Source of the DNA: Geomonas diazotrophica
GTDB taxonomy: Bacteria > Desulfobacterota > Desulfuromonadia > Geobacterales > Geobacteraceae
Reading direction: 5' to 3'
NCBI RefSeq assembly: GCF_018919385.1
Contig: NZ_JAHLMF010000005.1
Location: 236,269 to 300,268 of the forward strand
DNA length: 64,000 nt
Under the pieces are notes generated by a model. It did not search any database, was not told where the DNA came from, and worked only from the letters and a program-made list of their open reading frames with translations. The position numbers and the translations under genes are program-made. Of this stretch, positions 47,671 to 56,448 are shown in pieces; position 1 is the stretch's first letter, and the number at the start of each line of letters is the position of its first letter.

Positions 47671-48366
47671 TCACAGCTGGAACGGCGGCTCGGAGTCTGA
47701 CTCAAGCGCGTTCCTGATCGCCTTGATCATCTCCACGGGTGAAAACGGTTTCTGGATCAGGTGGAAATCCTCCTTCGCCTGCAGGTGGTCCGGCCGGTAG
47801 CCGCTCATAAAAACCGCTTTCGCCTTCGGGTTGACCTTCTTGATCTCCTTGAAGCAGCTGATGCCGTCCTTGCGCGGCATGACGACATCCATGATCACCA
47901 GGTGGATCGGTTCGTTCTCCTTGTATTTCTCGAGGGCATCCTGTCCGTCTTCAGCAGTGATCACCTTGTACCCGTAGCTGGCAAGAAAGTCGGACAGCAT
48001 CTCGCGGAGCTGCCTTTCGTCGTCGACGATGAGGATCGTCTCCGACCCCTGGTAGCTATTGTTGATCTTGTTCATCATGATCTCCATGCTACTGATCCAG
48101 TCTATCTTGGACCCCTCGGTCCTTAGCCGGTCCGGTGTATTGATCTTCAGGATGAATTCGGTTTCGTAGATGATACTCGAGGCGGAAGTGTTGAGGGCAC
48201 TGGCTAGGGCAAAGATGGAGACCAGGCTGGGCTGCTGCTTCCCCCCTTCGATATTGGAGATAAACTTACGGTCCAGGCAGCTTGATATGGATAGCTTGTC
48301 CTGGGAAAGGTTCCGCTCCCTTCTCAATCTGCGGACCACAATGCCAAAAGCTTCTTCAATAGTCAT
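47671..48366 (-). CDS. XRE helix-turn-helix protein with C-terminal receiver domain
   Basis: This 231-residue regulator has a domain order opposite to ordinary response regulators. Residues 4-62 form an XRE/cro-like HTH (FGIVVRRLRRERNLSQDKLSISSCLDRKFISNIEGGKQQP). Residues 63-105 are a linker that includes an IYETEFILKINTPDRLRTEGSK segment. Residues 107-231 form a receiver domain (ILIVDDERQLREML, phospho-Asp in LVIMDVVMPRKDG, Lys in IQKPFSPVE). No dedicated kinase is adjacent. It is transcribed away from the surface-protein region and could regulate it; the intergenic space between them is 492 bp. Confidence 0.9.
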   Translation of the reverse strand: MTIEEAFGIVVRRLRRERNLSQDKLSISSCLDRKFISNIEGGKQQPSLVSIFALASALNTSASSIIYETEFILKINTPDRLRTEGSKIDWISSMEIMMNKINNSYQGSETILIVDDERQLREMLSDFLASYGYKVITAEDGQDALEKYKENEPIHLVIMDVVMPRKDGISCFKEIKKVNPKAKAVFMSGYRPDHLQAKEDFHLIQKPFSPVEMIKAIRNALESDSEPPFQL

Positions 48367-48679
48367 TAATCACCCTCCACATGGGAAGCTTTTATAGCAA
48401 ATATTCACATAAATTACTGTAGACAATTACCCCCACAAATTAGAGCCAGTTGTGAACAAAATCCCCCCCGGAAAAGGTACGCCCAAAAGCGGCCTGCAGA
48501 GCCCGATCCGCCAATCGGCCGCACAGCCGACTAGACGTGTTTCCGCAGGTTTCGGCACCACGTATTCAATGTGTACTTCAAAGAGGAGTCAGGTCAAGAC
48601 ATTCCTTCCCACGCGCCACGATTATAGCTCTTCGTCAGGGGGACACGGATCTTGAACATGCCTCTCTCTTCGGCACGGA

Positions 48680-48695
48680 TATATCCAAAGGTATA
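48680..48695. promoter_or_regulatory. Palindrome TATATCCAAAGGTATA upstream of the PKD/HYR gene
   Basis: This imperfect inverted repeat lies 163 bp before the start codon. A close relative at 51483 precedes the PilZ gene, and similarity extends into the next 18 bp (TATAGATAAT versus TATAGAAAAA), so both may be targets of one regulator. The rest of the 492-bp gap (48367-48858) shows no gene or riboswitch that I can support. Confidence 0.5.
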
Positions 48696-48858
48696 GATAA
48701 TTATGCCCCCGAGTATATTCAAATCTTCCCAAGTATCGCGTATCAATAGACCATCTACCATCAGCTACAAAAGCCTGCATCGGCACGGCTTTCGGATGTG
48801 CCATAACGATAGATTTTTCATTGATTCGCACGTGACATTACAGAAGGAGGATCTGGAG

Positions 48859-51318
48859 ATGAGAAGAGAAATACTTTCAGCGATCTTTTGCATACTGATG
48901 GCATCGACCGCACTGGGGGGGCAGACCTGCAAGGTCATACCGCAAGTATCTCCGGATAACCAGGACGTCGCCGAGAAGGACGCCCGTGGTCTTGCCACCG
49001 TCGTCAAACTGAACGCTTCTCCGTCGAAGGACACCACCGGCTACCTATGGGAACAGACGGCAGGCCCCGCGGTCACGCTCAGCGATCCGACCGCCGCCCA
49101 GCCCACGTTCTCCGCTCCCGAAGTCGGCCCCACGGGGGCCACCCTTGTCTTCAAGCTCACCGCCAGCGGCTGCTCACCGCTGCAGCGCGAGAGCCTGACC
49201 ACAACCGTCAACGTGAAGAACGTTGCCACCAACCAGGCGCCGATAGCGGCCATCTCCGTGACACCTAGTGCGGTATACGAAGGATCCCAGGTCACCCTTG
49301 ACGGCAGCGGCTCCTCCGATCCCGACGGCAATCCCCTGAGCTACAGCTGGTCGCAACTGAGCGGCCCCGCGGTCACCCTGACCACCGCTGGCGCCGGGGC
49401 GACCTTCAGCGCCCCCAGTGACGTTCCCTTCCCCAACGGCACCTCGCTCAGCTTCAGGCTGACCGTCTCGGACGGCTCGCTTACCGGCAGCTCGGACCAG
49501 ATCGTCAACGTACTATGGGTGAACGATCCCCCCAAAGCCGGGCTCTCCTGCCCCGACTCAGTGAACGAGGGGGCCCAAGTCACCCTCGACGGTTCCGGTT
49601 CCACGGACAGCGATGACGGTATCGCCGGATACAACTGGAGCCAGGTCCTCGGCACCCCCAACGCCACCCTGCCCAGTTACGACCAGGCGACCGCGAAGAG
49701 CCTGACCTTTGACGCACCTTACCTTGATTCCGCAAACGACACCATGACCTTCAAGCTCCTGGTCAGCGACGTCGGCCTCCTTACCGACAGCAGGCAGTGT
49801 TCCGTGAAGGTGCTAGACATCACCGCACCGGTGATCTCCGACCTTCCCTCGGACATCACCGCCGAAGCGACCTCGGCAGCCGGTGCCGAAGTAAGTTTTA
49901 CGCTCCCAAGCGCCAGGGACAACGTCGACGGCAACCTCGCCGTTGCCTGCGCCCCCGGTTCCGGCAGCAGCTTCCCACTGGGAACCTCCACCGTCACCTG
50001 CAGCGTCTCCGACACGGCCCACAACGGGGCCAGCGGCAACTTCTCCGTAAAAGTCCAGGATACCACCGCCCCGGTCGTCACCCCACCGTCCCCGGTCACC
50101 AAGGAGGCCACCGGTCCCGGCACCGAGGTCGCCATCGGGACGGCGACCGCAACCGATGCGGTCGGCGTGAAGGCCATCACCAGCGATGCACCGCCGACCT
50201 TCCCAGTAGGTATCACCATGGTCACCTGGTCCGCCAGCGACGACGCCGGCAACGTCGGCAAAGCCACCCAGTCCGTAACGGTCCAGGACACCACAGCGCC
50301 GGTGGTGACCGCCCCCCTCGCGGTCGTAGTCGAAGCGACAGCCCCCCTCTCTCCCGTAGCCATCGGGACCGCCACCGCAACCGACGCTGTCGGCGTGAAA
50401 GGGATCAGCAACAACGCTCCCGCCCTGTACCCCGTTGGCACCACGGAGGTAACCTGGTCGGCTGACGACCAGGCGGGCAACGTGGGCACAGCGAAACAGA
50501 TCGTGACCGTGAAGGACACCACGGCACCGGTGGTGACCCCTCCGGCATCGGTCACCGTTGAAGCCACCGGCCCGACCATGAGCGTCACCTTCGGGACCGC
50601 TACCGCCAGCGACGCGGTAGGCGTCACCAGCCTGACCAACGACGCCCCCTCCGTTTTCCCGGTCGGCACCACCGTGGTCACCTGGACCGCCAAGGATGCC
50701 GCAGGCAACACCGGTACCGCCGCCCAGTCCGTCACCGTGAAGGACACCACCGCTCCGACCCTCAACGGCGTGCCCAAGTCGCTCACCCTGATCACCGGTC
50801 AGGCCGCGACCTATGACCCGACCGCCACCGACCTGGTCGACGGCACCGTTGCGGTCGTCTGCACCCCGGCCTCCGGCAGCAGCTTCGTCCTCGGGACCAC
50901 GGCGGTCTCCTGCAGCGCCAAGGACGCCCACGGCAACGGCGTAACCGCCAGGTTCGACGTCAACGTACAGTACGGCTTCAACGGCCTGCTCGCCCCCTAC
51001 GACGCGAACAAGGCGTACAAGATCAAGAGCGCCATCCCGCTTAAGTGGCAGTTCACCAACAGCAACGGTGCGGTCCTCGCAAGTGCCGGCGCGCAGCCGA
51101 ACGTCACCATCTACCACGTAAGCGACAGCGCCGACACCGACGCCGCCATCACCCTGGACGACGCTGGCGCCAGCGGGCTTCAGTACGACAGCCTGACCAA
51201 CACCTGGCAGTTCAACTGGAAGACCACCGGCCTCCCTGCAGGCATCTACAACGTCTACATCCAAAGCGACCTCACCGGTCAGAAAAGCGGCCCCTTCCCG
51301 GTAAAGCTCGTAAGGTAG
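48859..51318 (+). CDS. Exported surface protein with PKD-like and HYR repeats
   Basis: This 819-residue precursor has signal peptide MRREILSAIFCILMASTALGG. Residues 25-300 form three PKD-type Ig-like domains (ASPSKDTTGYLWEQTAGPAVTL, LDGSGSSDPDGNPLSYSWSQL, LDGSGSTDSDDGIAGYNWSQV). Residues 310-690 hold five HYR-type domains of about 75 residues; the middle three are nearly identical in layout (TTAPVVTPP...EATGP..GTATATDAVGV...VTWSA.D.AGN.G.A.Q.VTV.D). Residues 700-819 form a PxKxF-like C-terminal domain (IPLKWQFTNSNGAVL, GLQYDSLTNTWQFNWKTTGLPAGIYNVYI). It is secreted or surface-bound, probably for adhesion or scaffold roles. The start codon at 48859 has AAGGAGG upstream. Confidence 0.88.
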   Translation: MRREILSAIFCILMASTALGGQTCKVIPQVSPDNQDVAEKDARGLATVVKLNASPSKDTTGYLWEQTAGPAVTLSDPTAAQPTFSAPEVGPTGATLVFKLTASGCSPLQRESLTTTVNVKNVATNQAPIAAISVTPSAVYEGSQVTLDGSGSSDPDGNPLSYSWSQLSGPAVTLTTAGAGATFSAPSDVPFPNGTSLSFRLTVSDGSLTGSSDQIVNVLWVNDPPKAGLSCPDSVNEGAQVTLDGSGSTDSDDGIAGYNWSQVLGTPNATLPSYDQATAKSLTFDAPYLDSANDTMTFKLLVSDVGLLTDSRQCSVKVLDITAPVISDLPSDITAEATSAAGAEVSFTLPSARDNVDGNLAVACAPGSGSSFPLGTSTVTCSVSDTAHNGASGNFSVKVQDTTAPVVTPPSPVTKEATGPGTEVAIGTATATDAVGVKAITSDAPPTFPVGITMVTWSASDDAGNVGKATQSVTVQDTTAPVVTAPLAVVVEATAPLSPVAIGTATATDAVGVKGISNNAPALYPVGTTEVTWSADDQAGNVGTAKQIVTVKDTTAPVVTPPASVTVEATGPTMSVTFGTATASDAVGVTSLTNDAPSVFPVGTTVVTWTAKDAAGNTGTAAQSVTVKDTTAPTLNGVPKSLTLITGQAATYDPTATDLVDGTVAVVCTPASGSSFVLGTTAVSCSAKDAHGNGVTARFDVNVQYGFNGLLAPYDANKAYKIKSAIPLKWQFTNSNGAVLASAGAQPNVTIYHVSDSADTDAAITLDDAGASGLQYDSLTNTWQFNWKTTGLPAGIYNVYIQSDLTGQKSGPFPVKLVR

Positions 51319-51340
51319 ACGGAGCGCCAGACAGATCAAG

Positions 51341-51372
51341 AGGAGGCGGGGGATTCCCCCGCCTCCTTTTTT
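51341..51372 (+). terminator. Strong terminator after the PKD/HYR gene
   Basis: Stem AGGAGGCGGGGG / CCCCCGCCTCCT with a 3-nt loop and a TTTTTT run, 22 bp after the stop codon. Confidence 0.93.
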
Positions 51373-51482
51373 GTATCGGCTTGCAGTGATCGGCTACTCG
51401 CGGGGGATGGCGACGTTTATCTGCGGGGCGCTGTCTCCGGCGAACATGTAGTGCCCGGCGGAGCGAAAAGACGGGGCGAATG

Positions 51483-51498
51483 TATATCCAAAGATATA
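51483..51498. promoter_or_regulatory. Palindrome TATATC-CAAA-GATATA upstream of the PilZ gene
   Basis: A perfect 6-bp inverted repeat around CAAA, 99 bp before the PilZ start codon. It closely resembles the site at 48680. Confidence 0.5.
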
Positions 51499-51597
51499 GA
51501 AAAATATTCCCATCGGCCATACGGAAATATACCGATCCGGTTATTGTCGTTTTGACTGATATATCTACAATCGTCAAACGTAGAGGAGGGGCAGCCC

Positions 51598-51972
51598 ATG
51601 GGACGTTTGGAGAACAGAAGAGCAACACGGTATTACTCTGAGGTTCCCATCGAGCTTGCCGGTGGAACCGGCCTCACTAGAGATTACAGCACCGACGGGG
51701 TCTACTTCACTACCGACCAGGTCCTCGGCTTGGGCGAACAGGTGCAATTTACCATGTGCTTGACCAATCAGGGCCCTACCCAAATGGTCAAGTTGACCTG
51801 CCAGGCAGAAGTGGTTCGAGTGGAAATGGTTCAAGATAAAATGGGAACTGCGGTTGCAATTAACGAATGCGTCGCGGAGTTGCTATTCAAAAACCACGAT
51901 GCAGCCGACGAGGTCACGACAGCCTACGCGTCCAAGGAGCCAATCTTTCGATACCAACCAGGGATCCTGTAA
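51598..51972 (+). CDS. PilZ-domain protein
   Basis: This 124-residue protein is one PilZ domain. The c-di-GMP binding residues are in place: RRATR (RxxxR) at residues 7-11 and DYSTDGVYF (D/NxSxxG) near 29-37, followed by the beta-barrel strands VQFTMCL, VKLTCQAEVVRVEM and GTAVAINEC. GGAGGGGCAG precedes the ATG. The next gene, 43 bp downstream, encodes an exported beta-rich protein, so the pair may be co-expressed. A c-di-GMP receptor role for surface attachment is inferred. Confidence 0.85.
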   Translation: MGRLENRRATRYYSEVPIELAGGTGLTRDYSTDGVYFTTDQVLGLGEQVQFTMCLTNQGPTQMVKLTCQAEVVRVEMVQDKMGTAVAINECVAELLFKNHDAADEVTTAYASKEPIFRYQPGIL

Positions 51973-52015
51973 CGAACATAACACTGGAATGAAACACTAT
52001 CTAATGGAGGGCATC

Positions 52016-53308
52016 ATGAAAAGAAATGTATCGACAATTGCTTTAGGTATGTTTTTAACACTGGCCAGCACGGCAATGGCAGAAAAACCGGTCTTGGGCC
52101 CCTGTGGCACCAACGGTCCGCTCGGTTCGGTAGACATCTCTCCTTCCTCCTACAGCTACACGCGGACCAGCGTGGACCAGCTCACCGCCTCTTTCACCGT
52201 CCTCTCGCCGTCGATAAACGTCACGGGTTCTTGCGACCCCTCGCTCGATTACGTTTATGGGAACGGAGACAGCGGCGCGGACATCGATGTAGAGGTGAGG
52301 GTCGCCGATGTCTACAACGGCGACGGCTCCACGCCGAGTCTGACCGAGGATCAGCTTAATGCACTTAAAAATGCATTCAGCTTTACTCCCTCGACCTTCA
52401 CACTCCTTGACCCGGGGAAAGGGAGCCAGCCGGTCATCTTGACCTTCACCAATACCAGTGACGTGCCGGCGGGGGAGTACATCGTCAACATTCAAGCTAA
52501 ATTGACCAACCCCGAAACTGAAAAGGGGCTCGGTATCGGACCGGCCAACAGAACGTTCACCGTCAACATCGCCGAGCCGCAGCAGGTCAAATTGGACACC
52601 CTCCCTCCGCTGGTCACCATATCCAGCCCGGGCAACGGAACGTCTCTGCTGCTCAATGCTCCGTTGCAGGCATCGTTCAAAGCCGTTGACCCCACCGAGG
52701 AAGGTGCAGGTACCGGAGTTCATGCTGCTCGCGCCTTTATTAACAGCTGCGCAGAAGCCGTACAGCATGATGTAACGGCCGCCCTCTCCAGCAACTCCCT
52801 TCTCCCGGTAGCCGCGGGCCAGGAGGTCACGCTCACGGAGAATGCGATCGCCAACCAGATCGGTACCTTCACCCTGGTGGCCGAGGCTGATGACGCTGCC
52901 ACCCCGGCCATTCACACCGGCTCGGATGTCAGATCGTTCACCGTAGGCGTGGGCGTAACTGCTCTTCCCCCCATCAGTGTTACAGGGAAGCAGTTCAATC
53001 CGACCGCGGATGTCGCCATCAAGTGGGCGATTACCGATAACGCAGGCGCCTTGCTGCCTCCGTTCGCCGACATCATGGCGGTTGTAAAGCTGCCTTCCGG
53101 TCAGGTTGCAGCAACCTACGTTGCTGGTGCAATCCGTTGGGAACTCGACGCAGCCGGCAACGCTAGCCAATACATAGCAAACTACAAGATCCCCTCGATA
53201 ACCGGCACCTACAAGGTTGAAATCTTTGTCAACGACGTTTGCAACGCTCCTGTAAAGCAGGGGGAGCTCTCCTTCTACGTAGCGACGCCGGGGGCGCAGA
53301 AGAAGTAA
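52016..53308 (+). CDS. Exported Ig-like/PxKxF surface protein
   Basis: This 430-residue precursor has signal peptide MKRNVSTIALGMFLTLASTAMAE (about residue 22). The mature part is beta-rich: one N-terminal Ig-like domain (VDISPSSYSYTRTSVDQLTASFTVLSPS), a segment with LPPLVTISSPGNGTSLLLNAP, and a C-terminal part resembling the end of the 48859 protein (QFNPTADVAIKWAITDNAGALLPPF, YKVEIFVNDVCNAPVKQGELSF). Four cysteines may pair. GGAGGGC lies before the ATG. I see no catalytic motif. It follows the PilZ gene and ends before two terminators. Confidence 0.75.
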   Translation: MKRNVSTIALGMFLTLASTAMAEKPVLGPCGTNGPLGSVDISPSSYSYTRTSVDQLTASFTVLSPSINVTGSCDPSLDYVYGNGDSGADIDVEVRVADVYNGDGSTPSLTEDQLNALKNAFSFTPSTFTLLDPGKGSQPVILTFTNTSDVPAGEYIVNIQAKLTNPETEKGLGIGPANRTFTVNIAEPQQVKLDTLPPLVTISSPGNGTSLLLNAPLQASFKAVDPTEEGAGTGVHAARAFINSCAEAVQHDVTAALSSNSLLPVAAGQEVTLTENAIANQIGTFTLVAEADDAATPAIHTGSDVRSFTVGVGVTALPPISVTGKQFNPTADVAIKWAITDNAGALLPPFADIMAVVKLPSGQVAATYVAGAIRWELDAAGNASQYIANYKIPSITGTYKVEIFVNDVCNAPVKQGELSFYVATPGAQKK

Positions 53309-53349
53309 GGCAAAAAACTTCCGGCAACTTACACATGTCCGGCAACAAG

Positions 53350-53382
53350 AAAGGGGGCCCCGTATCACGGGACCCCCTTTTT
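53350..53382 (+). terminator. Terminator after the exported Ig-like protein gene
   Basis: Stem AAAGGGGG(CC)CCG / CGG(GA)CCCCCTTT with a short loop and a TTTTTA tail, 41 bp after the stop. Confidence 0.85.
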
Positions 53383-53479
53383 ATCGTGAGCGACAGCTGC
53401 TGTGGTACCGCACGTATCTTTGCTGTTCAAACGGGCAGCATGCAGCAAGGCGGGCCTTACCTGCGACAACAAAAAAGTT

Positions 53480-53505
53480 GGCGGGGAGTTGCCCGCCTCC
53501 TTTTT
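53480..53505 (+). terminator. Second terminator-like hairpin
   Basis: GGCGGG-GAGTTG-CCCGCC followed by TCCTTTTT. It lies in the 351-bp gap 53309-53659, where I see no gene. Confidence 0.55.
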
Positions 53506-53659
53506 CTTTTGGTACTCAGCACTTACGCCTGGGTGCAGCGCAGGCCGACCCGAAGGAGGATCATTTTTTTCGTTTGACGAGTTGCCAATAACTGTGCCGT
53601 GGGGTATAAGTTGATCCGTTGCTAAATTAACAACAGCTAATCATTTACCGGAGGTAACT

Positions 53660-54031
53660 ATGTTACGTCTCAAGTTCGACCTGGCAGGTAGACCGACGGT
53701 GTTCCTCGGCAACTGCAAGCGATACTACACCGGTTTGTGCTTGCTCCCCTTGTACCAAAACGTGACCGACCAAGGCATTGCGCTCGTTCGGGTAAAAGAA
53801 CTGATCGATGACGCAGATAAGAAATATAACGCTGCCGTCAACTACGACCGCGTGGCAATCGTGTTACGCAACAAGGCGTTCAAAGAACTGATCGACATCT
53901 TTAAAAAGATCGCTGCTTATCTCCAGGTTGTTGCAACTGAAGATGACATCCCGGGGCTGCTGCAGGCTGGGTTGGAAGTGGTTGCCCCGCCCCCAAGGAA
54001 GAAGAAGTCGCCCTCTGCTTCATCAAATTAG
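53660..54031 (+). CDS. Hypothetical helical protein
   Basis: This is a 123-residue protein. Residues 1-35 are moderately hydrophobic with basic residues (KFDLAGRPTVFLGNCKRYYTG). Residues 36-105 are helical and charged (VKELIDDADKKYNAAVNYDRVAIVLRNKAFKELIDIFKKIAAYLQVVA). The tail is proline- and lysine-rich (PPPRKKKSPSASS). GGAGGTAACT precedes the ATG, so it is a real coding region. The middle part is like the helical bundle protein of unknown function often found in Geobacter-type genomes (LQ..A..DI..L..AGFE..), but I cannot name a family. Confidence 0.65.
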   Translation: MLRLKFDLAGRPTVFLGNCKRYYTGLCLLPLYQNVTDQGIALVRVKELIDDADKKYNAAVNYDRVAIVLRNKAFKELIDIFKKIAAYLQVVATEDDIPGLLQAGLEVVAPPPRKKKSPSASSN

Positions 54032-54186
54032 CAGAACCGAACCATCGGATAAAACTATGACTCGTTCCCTCGAATGCGGAAGCACGGCGCCCCGTTCGAG
54101 GGAACGTTCTGTTCCGCCCCCCTCCCGCTATACTAATCTGAATCCCCTTCTTTTTCCTTACTCCCCTTAAGCACGATGGCCCAGAC

Positions 54187-54452
54187 GGCATGGCACTTAG
54201 CTCCAACCGGTGTGGCCTTAGGCTCTGACGGCATACCACTTAACTCCAAACGGTATGCCCTTAGGTTCCTAACGGCATACCACTTAACTCCAAACGGTAT
54301 GCCCTTAGGCTTTAACGGCATACCACTTAACACCAAACGGTATGCCCTTAGGCTCTAACGGCATACCACTTAACTCCAAACGGTATGCCCTTAGGCTTTA
54401 ACGGCATACCACGTAACTCCAAACGGTATGCCCTTTGGCTTTAACGGCGTGT
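54187..54452. repeat. Tandem array of a 43-bp hairpin-forming unit (about six copies)
   Basis: GGCATACC begins at 54230, 54274, 54317, 54360 and 54403, with diverged copies at 54187 and 54446. The period is 43-44 bp. Each unit has arms GGCATACC and GGTATGCC around an ACTTAACTCCAAAC core, so each can form an 8-bp stem. Neighbouring units differ at one to three positions. It fills most of the 509-bp gap between 54032 and 54540. Both strands are open in several frames, but no start or ribosome site supports coding. Confidence 0.85.
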
Positions 54453-54540
54453 CTTCAAGGGCTAACGAAGCGTGGGCCTGTTAAGAATTTTGTGTCAAAT
54501 GGTGCTTCGGTCCTTGGAAGGGATATGGGCGGGGATCACG

Positions 54541-56448
54541 TCACCGGTTACTGGCGCTGTCGCGAAGTCCCTGCGCCAGCGGTTGGTGATGGACGATGTG
54601 CAGCGTCTTGCACGCACGGGTGATCGCAACGTACAAGAGGTTCCTGTCCGGTTCGGTCTGGCGGTAGTCGTAGGAACTGGGGTTGTAGAGGATTACGTTG
54701 GAGAACTCAACGCCTTTGATGGCGTGAGCATGGATGACCTGGACCCCGGGCGTAAATGAAACTTCCCCTTCGGCGTGCAGACCGGGGAGACCTGCGAGTG
54801 CAGCGTGGAGGGCTTTGACATCCGCCTTCTTCTTGCAGATCACTCCTGTTAGCGAGGTCGGTGCAGCCTGCACCAACTCCTCGACGAGTTCCCGAATTTT
54901 CGCCATCGACTCGGCGGCATTCTTCGTGGGATGGAAGCCGAGCGCACCGGAATGTGCCTTCGTGGTATCGGCGGTCCGCCCGCTCACCTGGGCGGCGAGA
55001 TCGACGATCTCCTTCGGACACCGGTAGGATACCGTCAGGTTCTCCTTTTCGAGCCCCTGGGAATGGAGCTGGGCCATGACACTGGAGAACCCTTGGGAGT
55101 CAAGGAAACTAAGAATCTGCTGCTTTTCATCGGCGCAGATGGTGAGGCTTCGCGCGGCAGAGGTGGCGGCCACGATGGTACGCAGTTCGAGCGAGGAGAG
55201 ATCCTGCGCTTCATCGACAACGATATGGTCATAGGCGTTGAGCGCCCCGACGACCACAGTGCCGGCCGGGCGCCGCAGTTGCGCCAGACGGAGCAGGATG
55301 CTGGCATCGGAGAACGAGACCACCCGCTCTTTCGCTGCGAACTTCCTCTGGGCCACCTGCTGGAACTCGGTACCGGAGTCCGCGCAGAGCGCGGCGACGA
55401 CATAATCCTGCATGAGAAAGCGCCACAAGTCGGTGACCGGCTCGATCTTCGTCGTCTCCTTAACGTACTTCGCGAGGAGAGCCGGGACTCTGCTGCTCTT
55501 CTTCTGCGCCCCGAAAGGATCGTCAAAGACCGTTTTCAGCGAGTGGACCCCGAGGGCGGCGAGCGCTGTCAGGGACCAGGCGCTGTAGGTATCTACCCGC
55601 ACCGGCCCAAGGAGGGTGTCGCTGCTTTGTTTGACGTAGTCCCGCAGGACCCTGTTGAACATGAGTACGATGCACCGCTCCGGACGGTACTTCTCCGGTG
55701 CGTCGAACATGAGAAACGAGAGCCGGTGCAGCGCCACCGTAGTCTTGCCGGCCCCGGCCGCACCGTTAATGACGACCACGCCGTCCCTGAGCTTGGTGAT
55801 GGCGCGAAACTGTTCCGGCGAGATCAGGGCGGCGATGGAATCCACCATCCGGTGATCCTCGGTCCGCTCCTTGGTGTCGGCGGTCGACTCGCCGGCCGCG
55901 CCGTTTTTGTGCCATGCGCCCCCTCGCAGCTCGTATGTTTCAGAAGGAGTCTCGATGCGGTTCAAGGCCTTCCTCGTGATGGTCACCTTGTCCCGGCGGG
56001 TGATCACCCCTTCCCTCTCGACCCCTCTGATGGTCAGCTCGTATTCCTCGCCGATGTCATACCCTTCGTAGAAGGGGCCGGTGATCTCCGCCTTTCTCCA
56101 GTCGATGATGACGACCCGCTGGCCGTCCATCAGCGTCTGGTTGCCGATCAGGTACTCCTTCTTGCCGATCCTGCGGTCGTTGTCATGGATGCCGAGAATG
56201 CCGAAATAAGGAGAGGCCTGCTGGGCGTATTCATGAAGGTATTTGCGCGGAGAGTGGTGCCCGTGCTCGATCAGCTTCTCAGCCAGATCGTTCTTCTCGC
56301 GCCAGTCCACCGAGGCCAGGCGCTGCTGTTCCAGTTCCTTCGTGTATGACTCGTGTCTTGCGATCGTCTGGAGACGGTCGACCGCGTACCGCTCGATCGC
56401 CTCATGAATCCTGTCCAGCCGCTCAATTTCCTGCTTTACGATTTTCAT
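54541..56448 (-). CDS. UvrD/HelD-like superfamily 1 helicase
   Basis: This is a 635-residue protein. The N-terminal 200 residues are coiled coil and a beta-rich arm typical of HelD-like proteins (YAVDRLQTIARHESYTKELEQQ, YFGILGIHDNDRR, RRDKVTITRKALN). An SF1 motor follows: Walker A GAAGAGKTTVALHR, Walker B VVDEAQDLS, then motif IV-VI pieces AHAIKGVEFSNVILYNPSS and LLYVAITRACKTL. HelD releases RNA polymerase from DNA; other family members act in recombination. The ATG at 56448 has GGGGAG upstream, and the 34 codons before it are probably not translated. The gene lies next to the 43-bp repeat array. Confidence 0.85.
   Translation of the reverse strand: MKIVKQEIERLDRIHEAIERYAVDRLQTIARHESYTKELEQQRLASVDWREKNDLAEKLIEHGHHSPRKYLHEYAQQASPYFGILGIHDNDRRIGKKEYLIGNQTLMDGQRVVIIDWRKAEITGPFYEGYDIGEEYELTIRGVEREGVITRRDKVTITRKALNRIETPSETYELRGGAWHKNGAAGESTADTKERTEDHRMVDSIAALISPEQFRAITKLRDGVVVINGAAGAGKTTVALHRLSFLMFDAPEKYRPERCIVLMFNRVLRDYVKQSSDTLLGPVRVDTYSAWSLTALAALGVHSLKTVFDDPFGAQKKSSRVPALLAKYVKETTKIEPVTDLWRFLMQDYVVAALCADSGTEFQQVAQRKFAAKERVVSFSDASILLRLAQLRRPAGTVVVGALNAYDHIVVDEAQDLSSLELRTIVAATSAARSLTICADEKQQILSFLDSQGFSSVMAQLHSQGLEKENLTVSYRCPKEIVDLAAQVSGRTADTTKAHSGALGFHPTKNAAESMAKIRELVEELVQAAPTSLTGVICKKKADVKALHAALAGLPGLHAEGEVSFTPGVQVIHAHAIKGVEFSNVILYNPSSYDYRQTEPDRNLLYVAITRACKTLHIVHHQPLAQGLRDSASNR

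Noticed and set aside
48367..48858. Riboswitch (c-di-GMP GEMM type) ahead of the surface-protein gene
   Set aside because: The conserved GEMM core and its tetraloop/receptor elements are not visible; only the palindrome at 48680 stands out.
54187..54452. CRISPR array
   Set aside because: Units of 43 bp are contiguous and nearly identical over their full length; there are no unique spacers and no cas genes.
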